Below are positions 1 through 9,514 of a DNA stretch of 64,000 nucleotides, in pieces. Source of the stretch: Vibrio mexicanus (GTDB taxonomy: Bacteria; Pseudomonadota; Gammaproteobacteria; Enterobacterales; Vibrionaceae). The notes beneath the pieces were generated by a model, which ran no database searches, was not told the origin of the DNA, and saw nothing but the letters and a program-made list of their open reading frames with translations. The DNA lies in assembly GCF_001012815.1 (NCBI RefSeq), contig NZ_JYJP01000068.1, positions 1 through 64,000 of the forward strand, read 5' to 3'. Each line of letters begins with the position of its first letter. The first letter of the stretch is position 1. The translations under genes and the position numbers were made by a program.

Positions 1-120
1 CCAACAGAGCCGCCAGTCACTGAGCCTCCTGTTACTGAACCACCGGTAACCGAGCCGCCTGCAACGGAGCCACCGGCAACAGAACCGCCAGCGACTGAGC
101 CTCCAGCTACTGAACCAGAT
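1..120 (+). repeat. 15-bp tandem repeat encoding a (V/A)TEPP linker
   Basis: Eight consecutive 15-base units encode [10 protein letters not shown] (three times), ATEPP (three times) and a final ATEPD. Synonymous positions vary between units, so it is an old or codon-diversified repeat. The array may extend upstream of the window. It is a flexible inter-domain linker typical of secreted polysaccharide-degrading enzymes. Confidence 0.9.
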
Positions 121-279
121 CCTTCGGTATTTACGACTTGGGTTCCGGGTTCTACTCAAGTGAGTGAGGGTGAGAAGGTCACGTATCTAGGTAAGTGTTT
201 CATTGCTAAAAATGGCCCAGGCGTTTGGGAGTCACCAACGCAAAGCAACTGGTTCTGGGATGAGATTAGCTGTCAATAA
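1..279 (+). CDS. C-terminal end of a chitin-binding (CBM5/12-like) secreted protein, 5' part outside window
   Basis: The reading frame is open from the first base and ends at TAA 277-279, giving 92 visible residues. About 40 residues of Pro/Thr/Glu linker (repeats of V/A-T-E-P-P) are followed by a compact domain of about 50 residues. Its pattern (TTWVPGS, then [16 protein letters not shown], then NWFWDEISC) resembles the small chitin-binding type 3 modules at the ends of Vibrio chitinases, chitodextrinases and mucin-degrading enzymes. Two cysteines could form a disulfide, as expected for an exported protein. The catalytic part lies upstream of the window, so the enzyme class cannot be stated. 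A terminator follows directly. The family assignment of the small domain is by motif only. Confidence 0.75.
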   Translation, partial: PTEPPVTEPPVTEPPVTEPPATEPPATEPPATEPPATEPDPSVFTTWVPGSTQVSEGEKVTYLGKCFIAKNGPGVWESPTQSNWFWDEISCQ

Positions 280-321
280 TCGCTAGCAAAAGCCACGAAA
301 TTACCTCTGGCTTTAACCCAC

Positions 322-350
322 AAAACCACCTCCATAGAGGTGGTTTTTTT
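322..350 (+). terminator. Rho-independent terminator of the chitin-binding protein gene
   Basis: An 11-bp perfect stem (AAAACCACCTC / GAGGTGGTTTT) with a 4-base loop is followed by a T run. It lies 43 bases after the stop codon. Confidence 0.9.
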
Positions 351-722
351 AGTTTAATAAGCTTTGGGTTACCTATGTTCTAAATGCTCACTGAAGGTGT
401 GGCTTAAAATTAAAATTGCTACTTATCATGTGTTTATAATGAATTTCTAGTATTTTGCCTATGATGTTCCAAATGCGTCAACTGCTGTACACCCAGAACG
501 TCGTTTGTTCGTTGGAGTAAGAGGTGTGATGCCAAATAGCCCATGTTAAGGGGCTAGGGTTGAGAAGCTCATTTTGACACGTTAACCGCCTCTGTTTGCA
601 AGTTGTTGATTATGGATTTGAGTTGCTCTCAAAGATCGAAGCGTGGGGTAAATACATGATGGCAAAACAAAATAAGGTGCAAAAACTGACGCTAAGTTCA
701 GGGATGAGGAGCTTAGGTTTTT
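351..722. other. Intergenic stretch without a convincing gene
   Basis: It lies between two genes that end towards each other. Apart from the terminator just before it I see no clear structure. A 64-codon frame at 596-790 lacks a ribosome binding site, overlaps the end of the next gene and resembles no protein I know, so it is not called. Confidence 0.5.
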
Positions 723-1457
723 TTATTTGCTTGTGCCGGAAAGGCGTGTTTCGATGGCTTTCAAATCAATCTGTGTCAGGCCTTGATTAAAGATTTGCTG
801 CCAATGCTTTCCTTCAGGTGTGTTTTTAAATGCTAGGTATATTTGTTTGATTGCTAACAGCTTGGTATTCATCTCAACTCGGTTTTGAATTAGTTCTCGC
901 CTTGGATCTGTGTCGATCAAGTAGCGTAGCACATTGGCGTCGATGACTGCGAGATCAATTCTTCCCTTTGCTATTCTATATACATTGGCTATGTCACTCT
1001 CCGCCGCTTCAACATTGAGCTCTCCACGCTCCACTAAAGCATCAAATGAACGTGTGTTGACATAACCTTGTACCACACCGATACGATAGTCAGAGAGGTC
1101 ATTCAATACCGACCAAGTTATCGGTTTGTCTTTGTTTTGCACGAAGCCCAAAGGTCCAGTACCAATAGAGTCCGAGAAGATAAAATCGTCAGTTGCAAAC
1201 TCATATTCAGGAAAATAGCCAATGTACTTTTCTCTCTTCGATGCGGTTGCTACTGTTCTAACCCAAGGCTTGAATTCTACAATTAGCTCATACCCCATAG
1301 ACGCGAAAGCCTCTTTTGCAATCGCCACCGAAAGCCCATTTTCTGCAAGCGTTTCTCCGGAATAGGGCGGCCAATCAAGAGATGTCATATAGACTTTCTG
1401 GGCTTGCGCACTACTCCAAATAAAGCACAGAACTAGCCACCACTTCATTCTCCTCAC
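723..1457 (-). CDS. Periplasmic amino-acid-type substrate-binding protein (SBP_bac_3 family)
   Basis: This 244-residue protein has a typical signal peptide (MRRMKWWLVLCFIWSSAQA, cleavage before QKVYM). A bilobed solute-binding fold of the ABC amino-acid type follows: an early WPPYS motif, then GLSVAIAKEAFASMGYELIVEFKPWVRT, and a central YRIGVVQGYVNT segment. It is a stand-alone gene: no permease or ATPase flanks it. It could therefore serve an unlinked transporter or be a sensor-type binding protein, as many Vibrio genomes carry orphan copies. The start could also be the internal Met at residue 4. Ligand unknown. Confidence 0.85.
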   Translation of the reverse strand: MRRMKWWLVLCFIWSSAQAQKVYMTSLDWPPYSGETLAENGLSVAIAKEAFASMGYELIVEFKPWVRTVATASKREKYIGYFPEYEFATDDFIFSDSIGTGPLGFVQNKDKPITWSVLNDLSDYRIGVVQGYVNTRSFDALVERGELNVEAAESDIANVYRIAKGRIDLAVIDANVLRYLIDTDPRRELIQNRVEMNTKLLAIKQIYLAFKNTPEGKHWQQIFNQGLTQIDLKAIETRLSGTSK

Positions 1458-1552
1458 TCCACAATCATGCCTTAGTACTAAGAATAGGATAGGAGCACTA
1501 ATAGTCTAGTGACCGGCAAAGTCAGAGAGTGGTTGATAAACTCACAGGAATA

Positions 1553-1580
1553 AAAAAGGGCTAACCAATGGTTAGCCCTT
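1553..1580 (-). terminator. Terminator of the alanine symporter gene
   Basis: A 9-bp perfect stem (GGGCTAACC / GGTTAGCCC) with a 3-base loop. Read on the minus strand it is followed by a T run. It lies 35 bases downstream of the symporter stop. Confidence 0.9.
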
Positions 1581-1614
1581 CACAATGCTTAAAAGTTTAC
1601 TTCAGAATCATCAG

Positions 1615-3165
1615 TTAAGTAGAAGGTTGCTCTACTGGCTTTGACTCTTCTTTATCAGCAGCTTTCGTTTGACCGCCTGAGTTACGCTTGTAACGCTCTT
1701 CCCAGTAAGTCGCGCCTTTGATACCAAGTTTAATTGGGTTGAAGGTGTACTCTGTTACGCCTTGCTTTTGTTGCTCTTCATAGTCTTTAAGCGCTTTTAG
1801 AGCTGGCTTAGACATAAAGAAGATGATGATGATACCAACAATGTTTAGCCAAGCCATCAAGCCAACACCCACATCACCCATTGCCCATGCAAGACCTGCT
1901 GTCTTAACCGTACCGTAGAATACAGCCGCCATTAGAACCAGTTTCAGCATGAACATAAGACCGTTTACTTTCAAAGTACGGCGAATGTACGCAATGTTGG
2001 TTTCTGCAATGTAGTAGTAGGCAAGAATGGTTGTGAACGCGAAGAAGAATAGCGCAATCGCGATGAATGGTTTACCTACACCTGGTAGTGCACTTTCGAT
2101 TGCCATTTGCGTGAATACAGGGCCGTTTGCACTGATATCCGCTCCGATATTCTGGATGATGAATGCACCTTCAGCACCACCGTGTACGTTGTACGCACCT
2201 GTGATAAGAATCATGAATGCAGTCGCAGAACAAACTAGTAGTGTATCGATGTAGATAGAGAAAGACTGAACCAGACCTTGCTGTGCAGGGTGGTCTACGT
2301 TTGCTGCCGCAGCGGCGTGAGGACCTGTACCTTGACCAGCTTCGTTAGAGTAAACACCACGTTTTACACCCCAACCGATTGCAGCACCAATACCAGCCAT
2401 TGGCGTAAATGCGTCGCTAACGATCATTGAGAAGATGCGTGGCACTTCACCGATGTTCAGAAGGATGATAACGAATGCGGTAATGATGTAAGCCAGCGCC
2501 ATGAAAGGAACAACGATTTGAGTGAAGTTCGCAATTCGCTTAACACCACCGAAAATGATGAAGCCAAGGATGATAGAGATTACAGTACCAGTGAAAATTT
2601 TCGCAAAACTGAATGTACCGATCGCTGTTTCAATCATTTCACCCGAGCCAAACGCTGCTTCAACCGCATTACCGATGCTGTTCGATTGAACGCCTGGTAG
2701 CAAAACACCACAAGCAAAAATCGTCGCGATGGCGAAGATCCAAGCATACCATTTCTGACCCATTGCTTTTTCGATGTAGTAAGCCGGACCACCACGGAAC
2801 TCGCCTTCGTCTTCCTCTTTATAGATCTGTGCAAGTGTTGACTCAGTGTAAGCTGTCGCAGCGCCAAAGAAAGCGACCACCCACATCCAGAATACGGCAC
2901 CTGGGCCACCAAAGCCGATAGCAGCTGCAACACCTGCGATGTTACCTGTACCTACACGGCCAGAAAGTGAAACCGCGAGCGCCTGAAAGGAAGAGATACC
3001 TTTGGTAGAGCTTTTGCCAGAAAGAAGTAGTCGCCACATTTCGAAGAAATGGCGTACTTGAACAAAGCGGGTGAGAATGGAGTAGAACAAACCAGCCCCA
3101 AGGCACAGATAAATTAGTACCGGGCTCCAGATTATTCCGTTAAGAAAATCAACTAAAGACTGCAT
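1615..3165 (-). CDS. Sodium:alanine (AGCS family) amino-acid symporter
   Basis: This 516-residue polytopic inner-membrane protein belongs to the alanine or glycine:cation symporter family (AgcS/DagA/AlsT). Visible family signatures are FQALAVSLSGRVGTGNIAGVA near residue 60, the FWMWVVAFFGAATAYTESTLAQIYK stretch, GGPAYYIEKAMG, and GVKRGVYSNEAGQGTGPHAAAAA in the middle. About ten hydrophobic segments are evident. The C-terminal 40 residues are charged and cytoplasmic. It imports Na+ with alanine or glycine in characterised relatives; the exact substrate here is not shown. It is monocistronic with its own terminator. The ATG is followed by a hydrophobic first helix, so the start is secure. Confidence 0.95.
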   Translation of the reverse strand: MQSLVDFLNGIIWSPVLIYLCLGAGLFYSILTRFVQVRHFFEMWRLLLSGKSSTKGISSFQALAVSLSGRVGTGNIAGVAAAIGFGGPGAVFWMWVVAFFGAATAYTESTLAQIYKEEDEGEFRGGPAYYIEKAMGQKWYAWIFAIATIFACGVLLPGVQSNSIGNAVEAAFGSGEMIETAIGTFSFAKIFTGTVISIILGFIIFGGVKRIANFTQIVVPFMALAYIITAFVIILLNIGEVPRIFSMIVSDAFTPMAGIGAAIGWGVKRGVYSNEAGQGTGPHAAAAANVDHPAQQGLVQSFSIYIDTLLVCSATAFMILITGAYNVHGGAEGAFIIQNIGADISANGPVFTQMAIESALPGVGKPFIAIALFFFAFTTILAYYYIAETNIAYIRRTLKVNGLMFMLKLVLMAAVFYGTVKTAGLAWAMGDVGVGLMAWLNIVGIIIIFFMSKPALKALKDYEEQQKQGVTEYTFNPIKLGIKGATYWEERYKRNSGGQTKAADKEESKPVEQPST

Positions 3166-3688
3166 GAGTGTATTCCCTGTTTAAAATGTAGTGTTCTCGA
3201 AAAACTGACTAATAGAAATGTATAGTGATTATTTTTCAGGCGATAGATTACCCTTGTTGTAACTTAATTGTTAATTTTTTCTTCTGGTTTGATTTCTTAT
3301 CGTGATGCTGGACACAAAACTGTCAGTAATTGTTAATAAATAGTATTCGTTCTGGATATGAGTAGTTGGTTAGATTATCTGCTAACCAAATCTGTTGACT
3401 GTGGACTAATCACCTAAAGTCACTCTCTTCACTATCGATTTGAGTAATGTGGTTTACCGTTTGATTGACAAAATTAATGGCTAAAAATTAAGCGGATAGA
3501 GTGTGTAGGCATAACATTGGCGCTTGGATGCTCGATGGACTTCCTCAAAATGAAGGTGTTTCTATCTCCCTTTCTCCTGTTTTTGGCTGTAATAAAACCT
3601 GCAATTCTTTGTTAGTGAGTATTTAGTAAATAAAGTTAGCGAACTCTTCATCACTGCCTAAACTTAAAGGTGATTGAGGGCAGCGCAT
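3166..3688. other. Intergenic region between divergent genes
   Basis: This AT-rich stretch of about 520 bases separates the symporter (minus) and channel (plus) genes and must hold both promoters. I see no open frame with a ribosome binding site, no repeat and no clear hairpin with a T run. Nothing specific is assigned. Confidence 0.4.
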
Positions 3689-4666
3689 ATGAAATCAAAC
3701 GAAGGCCGATGCAGCTATCGAAACCCCGATGGCTGGAGCTGCGATCAACCGTGTGGTGAGTCTGGTTTATGTTACTGGCACGATCCAAATGTCGATAAAA
3801 GCAACGATAACGTCCGACAGCAGGTTGAAGAGTGGGCCGCAGCGGGTAAACCCCTAGACGGATTTCAGTTAGCCAGGACCAATTTAACCGATCTTAACCT
3901 AGTCAATAGGGGAAGCAAGGTAGGCTTTAAATGCAGAAATGCAGACTTTTACAGAGCAGACTTAACAGAAGCGCACTTCTTTGGGCTCGATCTTAGGGGG
4001 TCGTCACTCATGAAGAGCAAACTGGTCTGCGCAAACTTACATTGTGCAAAGCTTGATGACTGCAACATACTTGGGGCAGATTTGAGCCGAGCTCGTTTGG
4101 AAAATATAGAGTGGGGCGACAGTCTAAAACAAGAAAAAGAAGCCAAGCGGGCATTCAAAAACGGCAACAAAGACAAGGCGCTTTCTCTTTGCCAAGAGGT
4201 AGAAGAGGTATGTCGCAATGTACGTAAGCAGTGCGAGAAGCAAGGCTTGTTTGAAACAGCTGGCGCATTTTTCAAAAAAGAGATGCGTTATCGCCGCTAT
4301 CAAATGCCTGTGATGAGCATGAATCGCTGGGTTTCAAAAATCGTAGACTTGTTTTGTGGTTATGGTGAGTCGCCCATTCGAGTAGTGACTTTCTCGATAT
4401 GCTTGATACTAACCTGTGCCATCGCCTACTTTATTCTCGACACCACGGCCGCCAACCCTATCTATGCTGATGTGACAGGGTGGAAGTTTTACGCGTTGGA
4501 ATTTATGAATGCGCTTTACTTTAGCGTAGTGACGTTCACAACACTCGGTTACGGCGACATATCGCCCGTGGGGGTGGCGCGGTTTATCGCCGCATTTGAG
4601 GCCTTCTTTGGCAGCTTTACCATGGCGCTGTTTGTTGTGGTCTTTGTAAAGAAGATGACGCGTTGA
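3689..4666 (+). CDS. Pentapeptide-repeat protein fused to a two-helix potassium channel
   Basis: The chosen ATG at 3689 has a TGAGGG ribosome binding site 9 bases upstream; an in-frame TTG lies 15 bases earlier. The protein has 325 residues. Its N-terminus is a Cys/His-rich segment (spaced C, C, C, C-x2-H in CSY...SCDQPCGESGLCYWHDP) that looks like a small zinc ribbon. About 70 residues of pentapeptide repeats follow (A-D/N-L/F motifs such as NADFYRADLTEAHF and LGADLSRARL), then a charged helical linker. At the C-terminus a TM helix (VVTFSICLILTCAIAYFIL), a pore loop with the filter-like TTLGYGDISP, and a last TM helix form a classical K+-channel pore module. It is probably a tetrameric inner-membrane K+ channel gated by its soluble N-terminal part. 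Physiological role unknown. Confidence 0.88.
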   Translation: MKSNEGRCSYRNPDGWSCDQPCGESGLCYWHDPNVDKSNDNVRQQVEEWAAAGKPLDGFQLARTNLTDLNLVNRGSKVGFKCRNADFYRADLTEAHFFGLDLRGSSLMKSKLVCANLHCAKLDDCNILGADLSRARLENIEWGDSLKQEKEAKRAFKNGNKDKALSLCQEVEEVCRNVRKQCEKQGLFETAGAFFKKEMRYRRYQMPVMSMNRWVSKIVDLFCGYGESPIRVVTFSICLILTCAIAYFILDTTAANPIYADVTGWKFYALEFMNALYFSVVTFTTLGYGDISPVGVARFIAAFEAFFGSFTMALFVVVFVKKMTR

Positions 4667-4672
4667 GAATTG

Positions 4673-5194
4673 TTATGCTTCGAGTAGCCAGTCGTTAATG
4701 AAAATTTTATCGGCTTTATATTGATTGGCCATATGCTCGATGATGTCTGCCAAATACTCACCTGAATCTCTGAAGAGCTGAGTCGTTAGGTCTGCTGATA
4801 TTGCAATATCACAGCCTTGGGGTTCAGCCCTACCCGCTAGATAAATTGGTACTAACAAGGTGGAGAGTGCCGCTTTGTGCTTCGCTTTTAAGTCACGAGT
4901 AAAGGATTCGATTTGATCTGAAGTTTGCTGGTGGTACTGCACATCATCAAGTTGTAAATCAATGGCAAATACAATCCCGCGATAAAACACCAATGCGGTT
5001 ATTTGATTTGTCGTTGTTGGCGCAGTGACATCAAGTAGCACGTCGCCTGCGAGATGCGGGAGCTTCGAAAGGTAAGACTGTAACGCGGTGATGGTTGTGC
5101 TTGAAAGAGGTTGGAGCATTTCCTCGGTTATGGCTGAAACTTCACTATTAATAAAATCCAACAGTGAGCTGCGAAAACCATACTGCAATGACAT
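4673..5194 (-). CDS. Hypothetical cytoplasmic protein, 173 residues
   Basis: I do not recognise a family. The protein is soluble, without a signal peptide or membrane helix. A helical N-terminal third (SSLLDFINSEVSAITEEM) is followed by a mixed alpha/beta centre (DVLLDVTAP, ITALVFYRGIVFAIDLQLDD) and a C-terminal helix rich in Asp and Lys. The Shine-Dalgarno is weak (AGAAAG 2 bases upstream of ATG). It converges with the channel gene, ending only 6 bases from it, so the two genes may share a termination region. Codon use and composition match the neighbours. The central hydrophobic strand followed by acidic residues recalls nuclease-like folds, but that is only a guess. Confidence 0.65.
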   Translation of the reverse strand: MSLQYGFRSSLLDFINSEVSAITEEMLQPLSSTTITALQSYLSKLPHLAGDVLLDVTAPTTTNQITALVFYRGIVFAIDLQLDDVQYHQQTSDQIESFTRDLKAKHKAALSTLLVPIYLAGRAEPQGCDIAISADLTTQLFRDSGEYLADIIEHMANQYKADKIFINDWLLEA

Positions 5195-5549
5195 ACTTTC
5201 TGAATCCTTTTCTGAGCCAGGCCTGTTGTACTAGCTGCTTCAATTTATTGCGGCGAGATTATAGCGTGCTTCATTGCGAGTTCACACAGGTTTGGTCCGG
5301 TCTTTTCCTCTTGCTTAAGCAAAAACAAAGGCATTACTACTTAAAATTATTTTTTATTTTCTCCTACATTGACGTCTCCTTTAGCTCGTTGAGTTTATAG
5401 CAATTTATTGCTCAGCCCTTGTTGCGCTTGGCGTGTAAGTAAATTTTTGTCTCCGTATCATTCAGGTTTTGGTTTTACAGTTGTATGTTTATTGACCAAA
5501 CTATCAGTAATGAGTAAGTGCTGCACCATCGGTTGCATTGGAGGGAAAG
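5195..5549. other. Intergenic region upstream of the protease
   Basis: About 355 bases between divergent genes. Only the GGAGGGA ribosome binding site at its right end (5540-5546) is assigned. Short frames here overlap each other in several frames and lack start signals. Confidence 0.4.
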
Positions 5550-7882
5550 ATGTCTCACGGAAAAAACAAACAGCGCACATTGCTTCGGCCAGTACTGGTA
5601 ACTCTGGTGTCATCATTCTTGATGTCGGGGGCGTCTGCGTCTGAACCTTCTCAGCCACTGAGACCTGCCACCGTTTTGTACAAGATCGATGCAAATGCTA
5701 GTGCAAATGATCTGAAAGGTCTGAATGCACTTCTCAACAGTAATGGGTTAGTCTCTTCGAGAACCTTGGAGGGTAGTGAAATTGTCATCGCGACATTTGA
5801 GCATCCGGGCCGAGAAAAAGCCGTTGCAAAAATTCTCGACAAAAGCGGCTACGTTGAATTTGCTGAGCCCGATTATTTGGTAGAGCCCACGGTTCAACCG
5901 AATGATACTTTTTTCGGTGAGCAGTGGCATCACACGAATGTAAATAGCCAGCAAGCTTGGGACATAACAACAGGGACTCACAACGTGCTCGTCGGGGTTT
6001 GTGATTCTGGTTTCGATGTGAATCACCCCGATTTAGGCCCTAACTTACGAACTGACTTGGCTTACAATGCAAATGACGGCTCGAATTACATTTTTGATGC
6101 TGACGGTCACGGTACCGGCAGTGCAGGGACATTAGGAGCTGTCGGTAATAATGGTATAGGTGTCGCGGGTGCCAACTGGGACGTCGATATTATTCCGGTA
6201 AGAATTGCCATCAGCGATCAAAACAGCTCGGCGTACATTTCAACCATGGCAACATGTATTGAGTATGCAGCAGATAATGGCGCACGTATTGTTAATCTAA
6301 GTTACGGCGGTATCGAGTATGCAACCATTGATGCGGCAGCTCAGTATCTTCGCGCTAGAAATGGATTGTTGTTCATGTCAGCAGGCAACAGCGGTTCAGA
6401 GCATGGATACCCAGACTACACGAGCTTTGTTGGAGTGGGCGCAACTGACAGAGATGATACAAGAGCGAGCTTTTCTAGCTGGGGTAATTATGTGGATATC
6501 ACTGCGCCGGGCGTAGATATCGCGACTACTTATCCTGATAACCGCTATGTCTACTATAGTGGGACTTCTTTCTCATCCCCACTCACGGCAGGTATTGCAG
6601 CGTTAATGGTCGCGGCAAACCCTTCGATAACGCCTGATGAAATTGAAGCAGGTCTGTTTTCGACGGCCGTCGATATCGGCGAGACAGGCGATGATAACTT
6701 GTATGGGCATGGCTTAGTGGATGCTGCAGCTGCGGTAAATTATGCGGTTAACTTGATAGTGGTGCGCCACCTACAGCTGTTATCTCCGTCAGTAGTAACT
6801 CTGTTCCATTTGATACATCGATTGATTTTGACGGCTCAGGTTCCACCGATGCAGACGGAGGCAGTGTTGCTTCTTATGCATGGGATCTTGGTAATGGTGA
6901 CTTCTCATCCGATGCCATGTTTAGTTACACCTATCCAGAAGCGGGCAGTTATCAAGTCACCTTGACGGTAACGGATGGTAATGGTTTAACAAACTCAGAC
7001 ACAACCTCAATCCAAGTTACCAATGAATTGCCGACAGCGAGCTTCGTTGTCAGCCCAGGGACCAATGATAACCTTGTAGGCGATCTAGTCTCATTTGATG
7101 GTTCGTCGTCGAGTGATTCAGACGGCAGTATCATCAGTTTTGATTGGGACTTTGGCGATGGTACTAGTGCTAATGACGTCACTGCTGGCCATAGCTATAC
7201 GCAGCAAGGGCAGTATACCGTGACATTAACGGTGACTGACAACGCGGGGGGAATGAATAGTAGCAGTACTCAAGTGACAGTTATCGATCAAAATGTGCTT
7301 AATGCACCCACAAACCTATCAGCTGATACAAACGGTTCTTCAGTAACGTTAAGTTGGAATGATACTAACCTAGCAGAAGAAGGTTACTTGGTTGAACGTG
7401 GTCAAAAAACACGTGGCCGTGTCCGCTTTAGCTCAGTTGCAACATTAGATCCGAATGTGACCCGTTGGGAAGATGCGGGTTTAAGTGACGGCAACTATCG
7501 ATATCGAGTCTCAGCGATTAAAGGTGGTGAATTGGCCACATCCGACACAATCAACGTTACGGTAGACTCAAGCAGTAACCCTGACCCTGATCCGAGCGGT
7601 CTTCCCGCTCCGACTAACCTTCAAGGCTCTTTAAGCGGCAGTTCATTAACTCTAACATGGGGTTACAGCGATTTGTCTTTAGTCGACGGTTTCTATGTTC
7701 AACGAGGACGCAAAGCTAAAGGACGCATCAACTATGAAACGGATATTGAAGTAACCAACGGCACGACTTTTGTTGATGATATGAGCAATTTAGCGTCAGG
7801 AAATTACTCTTATCGAGTGAGGGCCTTTAAAGGCAATGAGGCTTCAGATTTTAGTAATACCTTTGAAATTCGTAAGAAGTAG
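5550..7882 (+). CDS. Secreted subtilisin-like (S8) serine protease with PKD and FN3 domains; one frameshift
   Basis: The ATG at 5550 follows a strong GGAGGGA site. A signal peptide (about residues 1-35) is followed by an I9-like propeptide ending at FAEPDYLV. The S8 catalytic domain has triad residues Asp152 (CDSGFD), His187 (DGHGTGSAG) and Ser340 (SGTSFSSP). The frame breaks near 6755. The other frame continues at once with DSGAPPTAVISVSS and a first PKD domain (DFDGSGSTDADGGSVASYAWDLG), then a second PKD (YTVTLTVTDNAG) and two FN3-type repeats (APTNLSA..., APTNLQG...). Adding one G (TTGAT to TTGGAT) restores a protein of about 777 residues. The break matches the sequencing-error pattern across this window. 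The domain order is that of extracellular proteases of marine gammaproteobacteria, probably type II secreted. Confidence 0.9.
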
Positions 7883-7903
7883 GATATGAAGGTCTCCGTA
7901 AAG

Positions 7904-7931
7904 GCGCCAGTCGTTGCAGTGGCGCTTTTTA
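7904..7931 (+). terminator. Probable terminator of the protease gene
   Basis: GCGCCA and TGGCGC form a 6-bp stem around a loop of about 10 bases, followed by five T. It lies 21 bases after the stop codon. Confidence 0.65.
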
Positions 7932-7993
7932 CACTAGTTATGCGCCAACTTGAAATGTTTAATCATATTTTAGGATGAGGCGTAAATAACAAA

Positions 7994-8024
7994 AAGGGCG
8001 ATAACTCAAAGAGTTATCGCCCTT
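7994..8024 (-). terminator. Terminator of ssrA (tmRNA)
   Basis: A 14-bp perfect stem (AAGGGCGATAACTC / GAGTTATCGCCCTT) with a 3-base loop is followed on the minus strand by a T run. It lies just beyond the tmRNA 3' CCA end. Confidence 0.92.
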
Positions 8025-8034
8025 TCCAAACGTT

Positions 8035-8400
8035 TGGTGGAGCTGGCGGGAGTTGAACCCGCGTCCAAAAACCATTCATCATTGGTACTACATGCTTAGT
8101 CGATCTTTAAATTCACCAGTTACCTGCGAACCGACACGCTAGTAAAAGGCTAACCTGAATTAAAATTCGCCGTTCATCTCTCAGGTGGGAAAATCCGGGC
8201 TAGCGCGTTTGGGTTTGATCTCTCGTTGGTCCCCGTCTTACGTGCGGAAGCTAGGGCGAGAGAGCTCTGAGCAGGTTATTAAGCTGCTAGTGCGTAGTTT
8301 TCGTCGTTTGCGACTATTTTTTTGCGGCTTTTTACGTGGCCAACCGCCCCACGGCATGCACCTCAGACTGCAGCATTCCTGTCGAATCCTAAATCAGCCC
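8035..8400 (-). ncRNA. ssrA: Transfer-messenger RNA (tmRNA), tag ANDENYALAA
   Basis: The RNA rescues stalled ribosomes and tags their products for proteolysis. Its 3' end reads as a tRNA T-arm and acceptor ending in CCA (minus strand of TGGTGGAGCTGGCGGGAGTT). The 5' end is GGGCTGATTTAGGATTCGAC, a nearly invariant tmRNA start. The tag reading frame lies at 8311-8279 and encodes ANDENYALAA followed by TAA, the Vibrio tag. The acceptor stem needs four G at the 5' end but only three are present. This is probably one more undercalled base, so the true length is about 367. smpB, its protein partner, lies directly upstream in the same direction. Confidence 0.97.
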
Positions 8401-8414
8401 AAAGTGTTCTTCGC

Positions 8415-8442
8415 ATACTACCAGAAAAGCTAATGCTGTCTA
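8415..8442 (-). promoter_or_regulatory. Sigma-70 promoter of ssrA
   Basis: On the minus strand, TAGACA (8442-8437) and TAGTAT (8420-8415) are separated by 16 bases. This places transcription start a few bases before the mature tmRNA 5' end, as expected for a precursor trimmed by RNase P. Confidence 0.65.
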
Positions 8443-8467
8443 GCGTTGTGCGTTTAAGTGCTCAAGA

Positions 8468-8953
8468 TTAACGCAGATTACTCTTCATAATACGTGCTTT
8501 ATCGCGAGCCCAATCTTTTTCTTTCATATCGGTACGCTTATCGTGAAGCTTTTTACCTTTTGCGACACCGATTTTCATCTTCACCCAAGAGCGAGACCAA
8601 TACAGTGCAGTCGCAACTAGCGTCATACCTTCGCGATTGATTCGACCGATAAGGTTATCGAGTTCTTTACGAGAAAGGAGTAGTTTACGTACGCGTGTTG
8701 GGTTAGCGACAACGTGAGTCGATGCTTGTGTAAGTGGTGTGATTGTCATACCACTGACGAAAGCTTCGCCGTCGCGAATGAATACGTAGCTCTCTGCAAT
8801 GTTGGTTTTACCTTCGCGCAGAGACTTAACTTCCCAGCCTTGTAGCTCCATGCCGGCTTCAATTTCATCGTCGATGAAGTATTCGTGGCGAGCTTTCTTA
8901 TTGAGAGCGATGGTATTGCTACCCGCTTTTTGTTTTGATTTTTTCTTTGCCAT
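8468..8953 (-). CDS. smpB: SsrA-binding protein SmpB
   Basis: This 161-residue, strongly basic protein has the full family length. It binds the tRNA-like part of tmRNA and delivers it to stalled ribosomes. Diagnostic segments are [28 protein letters not shown], the [14 protein letters not shown] strand pair, and the C-terminal tail [18 protein letters not shown], which enters the ribosomal mRNA channel. It is transcribed in the same direction as ssrA and lies just upstream of it, a common arrangement. It is divergent from ratA. Confidence 0.98.
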   Translation of the reverse strand: MAKKKSKQKAGSNTIALNKKARHEYFIDDEIEAGMELQGWEVKSLREGKTNIAESYVFIRDGEAFVSGMTITPLTQASTHVVANPTRVRKLLLSRKELDNLIGRINREGMTLVATALYWSRSWVKMKIGVAKGKKLHDKRTDMKEKDWARDKARIMKSNLR

Positions 8954-9070
8954 AGTGGGGGCATTATACGGTTTGGTTTTTAGTTAGGAAATGCTTTTAT
9001 TTGCGCTAGCAGAGAATAAAAGTAAAATTGTGTCATCGCAAAGCTCAGAGATAGGTAGTGAGGGAGTAGT

Positions 9071-9514
9071 ATGAAACAAGTCAGTCGTTCTGCCTTAGTG
9101 TCATTTAGCGCGGAACAGATGTTTGATTTGGTGAATGATGTCGCTAAGTATCCCGAATTTTTACCTGGATGCTCAGGTTCAAAAGTGATCGAGTCGTCTG
9201 AAAATGCAATGGTGGCATCGGTCGATGTTTCTAAGGCCGGAATCAGTAAAACGTTCACCACCTCGAATGAGTTGGTGTCGGGCTCGGCCATTTTGATGAA
9301 GCTGGTCGATGGGCCTTTTAAAACGCTGCAAGGCGGTTGGCATTTCACGCCACTGGATGATCACGCTTGTAAGGTTGAGCTTAAGTTGGAGTTTGAATTT
9401 TCAAGCAAGATGATTGAAATGGCATTCGGAAAGATCTTTAACGAGTTGACCAGCAATATGGTGAATGCCTTTACTCAACGAGCAAAGCAGGTGTATACGT
9501 GTTATGAGTATTGA
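9071..9514 (+). CDS. ratA: RatA/PasT, START-fold (coenzyme Q-binding, COQ10-like) protein
   Basis: This 147-residue START/polyketide-cyclase fold protein has the family signatures [14 protein letters not shown] near the N-terminus and [20 protein letters not shown] at the C-terminus. Family members bind ubiquinone-like lipids (COQ10 in eukaryotes). In E. coli, RatA (PasT) was reported to inhibit 70S ribosome assembly and is also linked to respiratory function and persistence, so its main role is debated. It overlaps ratB by 11 bases, forming a conserved two-gene operon divergent from smpB. Confidence 0.95.
   Translation: MKQVSRSALVSFSAEQMFDLVNDVAKYPEFLPGCSGSKVIESSENAMVASVDVSKAGISKTFTTSNELVSGSAILMKLVDGPFKTLQGGWHFTPLDDHACKVELKLEFEFSSKMIEMAFGKIFNELTSNMVNAFTQRAKQVYTCYEY

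Noticed and set aside
596..790. 64-codon plus-strand frame upstream of the SBP gene end
   Set aside because: It has no ribosome binding site, overlaps the 3' end of a well supported gene on the other strand and has no recognisable sequence.
2518..2933. Several frames antisense to the AGCS gene
   Set aside because: They are shadows of a conserved membrane protein frame and have no start signals of their own.
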